Assembly: GCA_036382515.1 (NCBI GenBank)
Contig: DASVHQ010000220.1
Location: 1-13,029, forward strand
Length of the DNA stretch: 13,029 nucleotides
From: JADGRF01 sp036382515
GTDB lineage: Bacteria; Myxococcota_A; Polyangia; Polyangiales; JAFGIB01
Reading direction: 5' to 3'
Positions 8,484 to 13,029 of the stretch are shown here, piece after piece. Position 1 is the stretch's first letter, and each line of letters opens with the position of its first letter. The position numbers and the translations under genes are program-made. The notes below the pieces were generated by a model. It saw nothing but the letters and a program-made list of their open reading frames with translations, was not told the DNA's origin and did no database searches.

Positions 8484-10655
8484 TCACTCCTCGCGCCAGC
8501 TCCCACCCACGGTCATCAAGTGTTCCTGTGAATTGAAAGGTGCTTCGCCAGTGGCGGCAGCACGACGCCGGTACGAACCGTCGGGCAGCAGCTGCCAGCA
8601 CTTTGCGGTGTCGCGCAAGGATACGCCCAGGATGCTGTCGCGCACTCTGACACGCAGCTTGGCGTCTTTCACCGGGACGAGCACCTCGACGCGCCGATCG
8701 AGGTTGCGTAGCATCATGTCGGCGCTGCCGATCAGCAGCTCTTCGTTACCGCCGTTGGCGAAATAGAAGAGTCGGGCGTGTTCCAGGAAGCGGCCGACGA
8801 CCGAGGTCACCACGATGTTGTCGCTGAGGCCCGGGACCGAAGGGCGCAGGCAGCAGGTGCCGCGGATCTGCAACTGTACCGTGACGCCGGCAGCCGAGGC
8901 TCGGTAGAGGGCGTCGATGATCTGATCGTCCGACAGCGAGTTGCACTTCCATGCGATGAGACCGCCGCCGCGGGCCTTGTGGTGCTCGATCTCGCGGTCG
9001 ATGAGCCGCAGCACGCGCGAGCGCATCGAGGCCGGTGCCACCACCAGCTCGCTGTAATCGGTCTTCGCGGAGTAGCCCGTGAGACCGTTGAAGAGATCGA
9101 GCACGTCGCGCGCGATGTCGACGTTGCAGGTCAGAAGGCCGACGTCCGTGTAGACGCGGCTCGTCACTGGGTTGTAGTTGCCGGTCGCAAGGTGCACGTA
9201 CAGGCGGATGTCTGTTCCCTCGCGCCGCACGACCAGCGTCATCTTGGCGTGGGTCTTGAGGCCGACGATGCCGTACACCACGTGCACCCCTGCCTGTTCC
9301 AGCTCGTGCGCCCAGCGCATGTTGTTCTCTTCGTCGAAGCGCGCCTTGAGCTCGACCAGCGCCGCGACCTGCTTCTCGTTCTCGCGCGCATCCTTCAGGA
9401 ACCCAACGACGGGGGAGGCCGGCCCGACGCGATACAGCGTTTGCTTGATGGCGACCACGTCGGGGTCGCGTGCGGCGGTCGAGAGGAACTCGAGCACCGT
9501 GTCGAAGGAGTCGTACGGGTGGTACAGCACGATGTCCTTGCGAGCGATGACCTTGAAGATGTCTTCTTTCTGCGGTGCCGGGTGCCGCACCACGGGAACG
9601 AACGCCGGGTACTTCAGGTGCGGCAGATCCAGCGACACGAGCTGGCCCAGGTCCGCAAGGCCCAGCGGCCCCAATGTCGAGTAGACCTGATAGGGGGCGA
9701 GCCCGAGGTTCACCGTGAGGATGTCGCGGATGCGCTCGGGCATCTCGCCGCCGATCTCCAGGCGCACAACGCGCCCGAAGTGCCGGCGACCGACGACGTC
9801 GGAGACCGCGGTGAGCAGATCGCTCGCTTCGTCTTCCCCGATTTCTGCGTCGGCGTCGCGCGTCACACGAAACGGATACGCAGCGACTACGTCCATCTTG
9901 GGGAAGAGCAGGTCGAGGTTCGCCGCGATCACCTCTTCGAGCCATACGAAGTTCGACTCGGTGATGTTCTGAAGGCCGAGCCCTTCGTAGCTATCGGCCT
10001 TCTCCTCGTCGGGGATGCGCACCAGGCGCGGCAGGTTCACTGGAGCCCTGAGCCTGGCGAACCTCTCGGCTTGATCGGTGCCACGGACGACCACCGCAAG
10101 GTTTATCGACAGGTTCGAGATGTGGGGGAACGGGTGGCCAGGGTCGAAGGCCAGCGGCGTGAGCGCCGGGAAGATCGAATCCTTGAAGTGTTGGCGCAGC
10201 AGCTTGCGCTGTTTCTTCTTGAGCTCCGCGTAGTGCAGGACGCAGATGCCTGCCTCGCGCAGCTTGGCGTTCAGGTCGTCGGTCCAGAACGCCGTACAAC
10301 GTTCGAGCGTCGGCAAGAGATCCCGGCGGATCGCCGCCAGCTGCTCGCCGGGCGTGCGGCCGTCCGACGAGCGCTCGGCTGCCGCCGCCGCCATCTGGGT
10401 GCGCAGTCCGGACACGCGGATCATGAAGAACTCGTCGAGGTTGCTCCCGAAGATGGACAGGAAGCGCACGCGTTCCAGGAGCGGTTGGCTCTCGTCGAAG
10501 GCTTCGGCCAGCACGCGCCGATTGAAGCGCAGCCAGCTCAGCTCGCGGTTGATGAAGCGTGACGCCGGATCGTCGGTGTCCTTTTCCTCACCCTTGGATG
10601 CAGGAATTACCGAGGAGTGCGAGGTCATGTCGGGTCCCGGGGTGCTGTCATCCAT
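8484..10655 (-). CDS. ppk1: Polyphosphate kinase 1
   Basis: A 723-residue PPK1, which reversibly polymerises the gamma-phosphate of ATP into inorganic polyP. Domains in order: N domain with the signature FINRELSWLRFNRRVL (34-49) and SIFGSNLDEFFMIRVSG (67-83); head domain (about 130-340); C1 domain with DSFDTVLEFL, VVAIKQTLYRV (400-410), the autophosphorylated His469 in GLKTHAKM and the second conserved His488 in VHLATGNYNP; C2 domain with IRGTCCLRP (597-605), His626 in LEHARLFYFANGG and IGSADMMLRNLDRRVEVLVPV. Every key element is intact and the length is normal (about 690-740). The start is uncertain: ATG 10655 and ATG 10628 both lie before the conserved core and neither has a clear ribosome-binding site. 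It is the first gene of the operon ppk1-sixA-ppx-CHAD and faces pap across a 339-bp gap. Confidence 0.96.
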   Translation of the reverse strand: MDDSTPGPDMTSHSSVIPASKGEEKDTDDPASRFINRELSWLRFNRRVLAEAFDESQPLLERVRFLSIFGSNLDEFFMIRVSGLRTQMAAAAAERSSDGRTPGEQLAAIRRDLLPTLERCTAFWTDDLNAKLREAGICVLHYAELKKKQRKLLRQHFKDSIFPALTPLAFDPGHPFPHISNLSINLAVVVRGTDQAERFARLRAPVNLPRLVRIPDEEKADSYEGLGLQNITESNFVWLEEVIAANLDLLFPKMDVVAAYPFRVTRDADAEIGEDEASDLLTAVSDVVGRRHFGRVVRLEIGGEMPERIRDILTVNLGLAPYQVYSTLGPLGLADLGQLVSLDLPHLKYPAFVPVVRHPAPQKEDIFKVIARKDIVLYHPYDSFDTVLEFLSTAARDPDVVAIKQTLYRVGPASPVVGFLKDARENEKQVAALVELKARFDEENNMRWAHELEQAGVHVVYGIVGLKTHAKMTLVVRREGTDIRLYVHLATGNYNPVTSRVYTDVGLLTCNVDIARDVLDLFNGLTGYSAKTDYSELVVAPASMRSRVLRLIDREIEHHKARGGGLIAWKCNSLSDDQIIDALYRASAAGVTVQLQIRGTCCLRPSVPGLSDNIVVTSVVGRFLEHARLFYFANGGNEELLIGSADMMLRNLDRRVEVLVPVKDAKLRVRVRDSILGVSLRDTAKCWQLLPDGSYRRRAAATGEAPFNSQEHLMTVGGSWREE

Positions 10656-10994
10656 GGTGCGCGCGGACGGAACGAGATGGCTATGGCTGCCTTGTGGCGG
10701 GTCTGTGACAACCTGGCCTCGAGGGCCGTTTTGCGGTCCAGAACACTATCGACAGGCAGGAACGTAGCGTACGCGCTTCGATCGGCACCGCGCCAGTCGC
10801 CGACCTGCGCGCAGTGGCGGGGCGAGCTGGCGGCGGACTCCGCGGCCCGGTGTACGGGCAGGGCGGCGCTGCCCACACCCGTGATCTTCGGTTGTTGCCC
10901 GCCAAGTCTGAGCCGGCAGCGCCGCTGCGCTCACGGCCGATTTGGCCGATACTCAAGCTGGGGCGTCGTGAGCCCAGCACGCGGGAGCCAGACC
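10656..10994. promoter_or_regulatory. Divergent ppk1/pap intergenic region
   Basis: This 339-bp stretch separates the two divergent polyP genes and must hold the promoters of both. For pap, GATACT at 10948-10953 is a weak -10 about 40 bp before ATG 10995; it overlaps a short palindrome, CGGCC-GATTT-GGCCG (10934-10948). For ppk1, TTGTCA on the minus strand (near 10708-10713) is -35-like but lacks a good -10, and GATAGT near 10752-10757 is a -10-like alternative without a -35. I found no tandem Pho-box (CTGTCAT repeats) and no credible protein-coding sequence. Confidence 0.45.
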
Positions 10995-12473
10995 ATGTTT
11001 GAAGCCGTCGAGCTCGGGCACAAGATCGACAAGGCCACCTACAAGCGCAAGCTTCCCAAGCTTCGTCGGGCACTGCTCGACGCGCAAACCGAGCTGCGCG
11101 AGCACGGCGGCTTCCCGGTGGTGATCCTGATCTCGGGCGTCGACGGGGCGGGCAAGGGTGAGACTGTCAACTTGCTCAACGAGTGGATGGATCCGCGTCA
11201 CATCCGCACGCGCGCGTTCGGTGAGCCCACGACCGAAGAGCAGCAGCGCCCACCGATGTATCGCTTCTGGCGTGCGCTGCCCCCCAAGGGCACGATCGGG
11301 ATCCTCTTCGGCTCCTGGTACACGCAGCCGATCGTCGATCGCGTGATGCGACGCATCGACACTGCGGCGCTCGACCAGTCGATCGCCGAGATCAACCGCT
11401 TCGAGAAGATGCTGGTCGACGAGGGCGCGCTGGTCCTCAAGTTCTGGTTCCACCTGTCGAAGCAGAAACAGCAGAAGCGCCTGCGTGAGCTCGAGAAAGA
11501 TCCCGAGACGCGCTGGCGTGTCACCAAGGCCGACTGGAAGAACTTCGCGAACTACGATCGATTTCGCCGCTGGTCGGAGCACACGCTGCGCGAGACCAGC
11601 ACCGGCCACGCGCCGTGGACCATCATCGAGGGCGCGGATCCCGAGTATCGCAGCCTGACGGCCGGCGAAACGTTGCTCGCCGCGCTGCGCAGGCGCCTCG
11701 ATGGCTCGAAGCTGAAGCAAGCCTCCGTCGAAATCACGCCGATCGTGCCGCCGATCGATGGCGTACGCGTGCTCGATCGGCTCGACCTCTCGCGCAAGGT
11801 CGAGAAATCGGCGTACACAAGGCGGCTCGAGCACGCGCAGGGGCAGCTCAACGAGCTATTTCGCAGCAAGCCGCTGCGCGAGCGCACGGTCATCGCCGTG
11901 TTCGAGGGGAACGATGCTGCAGGCAAAGGCGGAGCCATCCGTCGTGTGACGCAGGCGCTCGACGCGCGCTGGTACGACACCGTGTCGGTCGCGGCTCCGA
12001 CCGAAGAGGAGCGCGCGCAGCCTTATCTGTGGCGCTTCTACCGCCAGCTGCCGGGCCGCGGCCGCATGACGATCTTCGATCGCTCCTGGTACGGACGCGT
12101 GCTCGTCGAGCGCGTCGAAGGTTTCTGCTCCGAGGTCGACTGGATGCGCGCTTACAGCGAGATCAACGACTTCGAGGAACAGCTCGCCCGCAGCGGCGCG
12201 ATCGTCGCCAAGTTCTGGCTCGCCATCTCGAAGCAGGAGCAGGAGAAGCGCTTCAAGCTGCGGCAGAAGGTCTCGTACAAGCGCTTCAAGATCACGGCTG
12301 AGGACTGGCGCAATCGCAGGAAGTGGAACGCCTATGCCGAGGCGGTCGACGACATGGTCGAGCGCACCAGCACCGAGCACGCGCCATGGACGCTCGTCGA
12401 GGCGAACGACAAGTACCACGCGCGCCTCAAGGTGCTCGAGACGCTGATCGCTGCGATCGAGAACCGCAGCTGA
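10995..12473 (+). CDS. pap: Polyphosphate:AMP phosphotransferase (class II PPK2)
   Basis: A 492-residue protein of two tandem PPK2 domains, as in class II PPK2 enzymes (Acinetobacter Pap, Pseudomonas PA3455; about 475-500 residues), which transfer phosphate from polyP to AMP to give ADP. Domain 1 (about 1-240) starts with MFEAVELGHKIDKATYKR and has a Walker A, GVDGAGKGE (48-56), and NEWMDPRHI. Domain 2 (about 255-492) has GNDAAGKGG (305-313) and the full Walker B/lid signature FDRSWYGRVLVERVEGF (361-377). In domain 1 the matching place reads FGSWYTQPI (105-113), lacking the Asp-Arg of FDRSWY, so catalysis probably rests with domain 2, as I recall for PA3455. ATG 10995 fits family N-termini and has GGGAG 7 nt upstream; the frame stays open further upstream without family similarity. 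With PPK1 it could regenerate ADP/ATP from stored polyP. Confidence 0.95.
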   Translation: MFEAVELGHKIDKATYKRKLPKLRRALLDAQTELREHGGFPVVILISGVDGAGKGETVNLLNEWMDPRHIRTRAFGEPTTEEQQRPPMYRFWRALPPKGTIGILFGSWYTQPIVDRVMRRIDTAALDQSIAEINRFEKMLVDEGALVLKFWFHLSKQKQQKRLRELEKDPETRWRVTKADWKNFANYDRFRRWSEHTLRETSTGHAPWTIIEGADPEYRSLTAGETLLAALRRRLDGSKLKQASVEITPIVPPIDGVRVLDRLDLSRKVEKSAYTRRLEHAQGQLNELFRSKPLRERTVIAVFEGNDAAGKGGAIRRVTQALDARWYDTVSVAAPTEEERAQPYLWRFYRQLPGRGRMTIFDRSWYGRVLVERVEGFCSEVDWMRAYSEINDFEEQLARSGAIVAKFWLAISKQEQEKRFKLRQKVSYKRFKITAEDWRNRRKWNAYAEAVDDMVERTSTEHAPWTLVEANDKYHARLKVLETLIAAIENRS

Positions 12474-12638
12474 CTGTGATACGTTCCGCTCGGCAGGCGC
12501 CCGAGGACGCGCAGCCCGAGCAGCTGCTCAAGGACCTCGACTCGGTGCCCGAGCCGCTGCGCGGCAGCACGGACTGGGCGCAGTAGCCGTGCGGGCAAAT
12601 CACTCGCGGCGACAGCGGGGCGACGTTGTGGGGCGCGC

Positions 12639-13029
12639 ATGACGATGAACGTGGTCGAGGCAACGACGTCTTACGAAACCTGGCTGCGCAGCCGTGCGTT
12701 CGTCGTGGAGCGTGATCTCGAAGCCAAGCACGCGGCGATGGCGCAAGCGGCGCTGCCTTTCATGCGAGCCACGTTCTATCGCTTCGTGCAGCTGTGGGAC
12801 GAGCACGCCTCGGAGCTGGCAATTGCCCGCGCACAGCGCGTGCTCGGCGTCGGCGATCTGCACGTCGAGAACTTCGGCACGTGGCGCGACAGCGAGGGTC
12901 GACTGATCTGGGGCATCAACGACTTCGATGAAGCCTATCCGCTGCCGTTCACGCTCGACCTCGTGCGCCTCGCGACCAGCTGCCACCTCGCGATCCGGGA
13001 GCGTCACCTGTCGGTGCGGGCCAAGGAGT
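12639..13029 (+). CDS. DUF2252 family protein, 5' part only
   Basis: An open frame from ATG 12639 to the window end (130 codons, no stop), so the protein is truncated by the window edge. I recognise DUF2252 from KHAAMAQAALPFMRATFYRF (about 34-53), VGDLHVENFG (79-88) and INDFDEAYPLPFTLDLVRLATS (99-120). The family has no established function. GDLHxEN followed by NDFDEA resembles the catalytic loop (HxDxxxxN) and metal-binding DFD of aminoglycoside/choline-kinase-like folds, so a small-molecule or protein kinase is conceivable; that is inference. A second ATG lies at 12645; GGGG at 12629-12632 is a weak ribosome-binding site. It is 165 bp downstream of pap in the same direction with no strong terminator between, so co-transcription is possible. 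Confidence 0.85.
   Translation, partial: MTMNVVEATTSYETWLRSRAFVVERDLEAKHAAMAQAALPFMRATFYRFVQLWDEHASELAIARAQRVLGVGDLHVENFGTWRDSEGRLIWGINDFDEAYPLPFTLDLVRLATSCHLAIRERHLSVRAKE

Noticed and set aside
8778..10562. Plus-strand open frame of 594 codons opposite ppk1
   Set aside because: Antisense shadow of a strongly conserved enzyme gene; no domain motifs and biased composition.
10645..10651. CTGTCAT half-site of a Pho box near the ppk1 start
   Set aside because: It occurs once only, inside the first codons of ppk1, and lacks the second copy at 4-bp spacing needed for a Pho box.
10617..10994. Upstream extension of the pap reading frame
   Set aside because: The frame is open, but the family N-terminus begins at ATG 10995 with a good ribosome-binding site, and the extension would overlap the ppk1 5' end.
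12476..12586. GTG-started frame of 36 codons just after the pap stop
   Set aside because: No ribosome-binding site, no recognisable motif, and the frame simply continues an open frame overlapping pap. A short gene cannot be excluded but is not supported.
12567..12592. GCACGG/CCGTGC inverted repeat between pap and DUF2252
   Set aside because: A 6-bp stem with a 14-nt loop and no T run is weak in GC-rich sequence; not called a terminator.

Overview
The window comes from a high-GC bacterium. The gene set (polyphosphate enzymes, a GYF_2/double zinc-ribbon protein, and an Ala/Pro-rich single-pass membrane protein with a TonB/AgmX-like C-terminus) resembles Myxococcota (former Deltaproteobacteria, perhaps Polyangiales). 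The lineage is an inference; there is no rRNA or other phylogenetic marker here. No tRNA, rRNA, CRISPR array, insertion sequence or origin was seen.

Left part (1-3350): a DUF1015-family gene on the minus strand diverges from a plus-strand haloalkane-dehalogenase-like gene. The latter keeps its first ~102 codons and, in a different frame, its last ~22 codons, so it looks like an internal-deletion pseudogene. Next, on the minus strand, is an intact acetyl-CoA acetyltransferase (thiolase), with a hairpin followed by a T run beyond its stop and three CCTGGTC repeats in its upstream region.

Middle (3351-5596): a small GYF_2 plus double zinc-ribbon gene (minus) and a 520-residue single-pass membrane protein with a TonB/AgmX-like C-terminal domain (plus) diverge from a 179-bp region. 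Together they carry the domain set that myxobacterial AgmX/GltJ proteins carry in one chain.

Right part (5622-13029): a compact polyphosphate (polyP) locus. A minus-strand operon runs ppk1, sixA, ppx, CHAD, with a 3-nt gap, a TGATG overlap and a 37-nt gap between members. PPK1 makes polyP, PPX degrades it, CHAD should bind polyP or polyP granules, and SixA is a phosphohistidine phosphatase of uncertain target. Divergently, across 339 bp, pap (two-domain class II PPK2) should transfer phosphate from polyP to AMP. Downstream of pap, the 5' part of a DUF2252 gene runs off the window; its GDLHxEN and NDFDEA motifs resemble a kinase-like catalytic loop. The locus therefore covers polyP synthesis, hydrolysis, use for nucleotide phosphorylation and probably granule binding. 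The less characterised elements are sixA inside the operon and the DUF2252 gene beside it.
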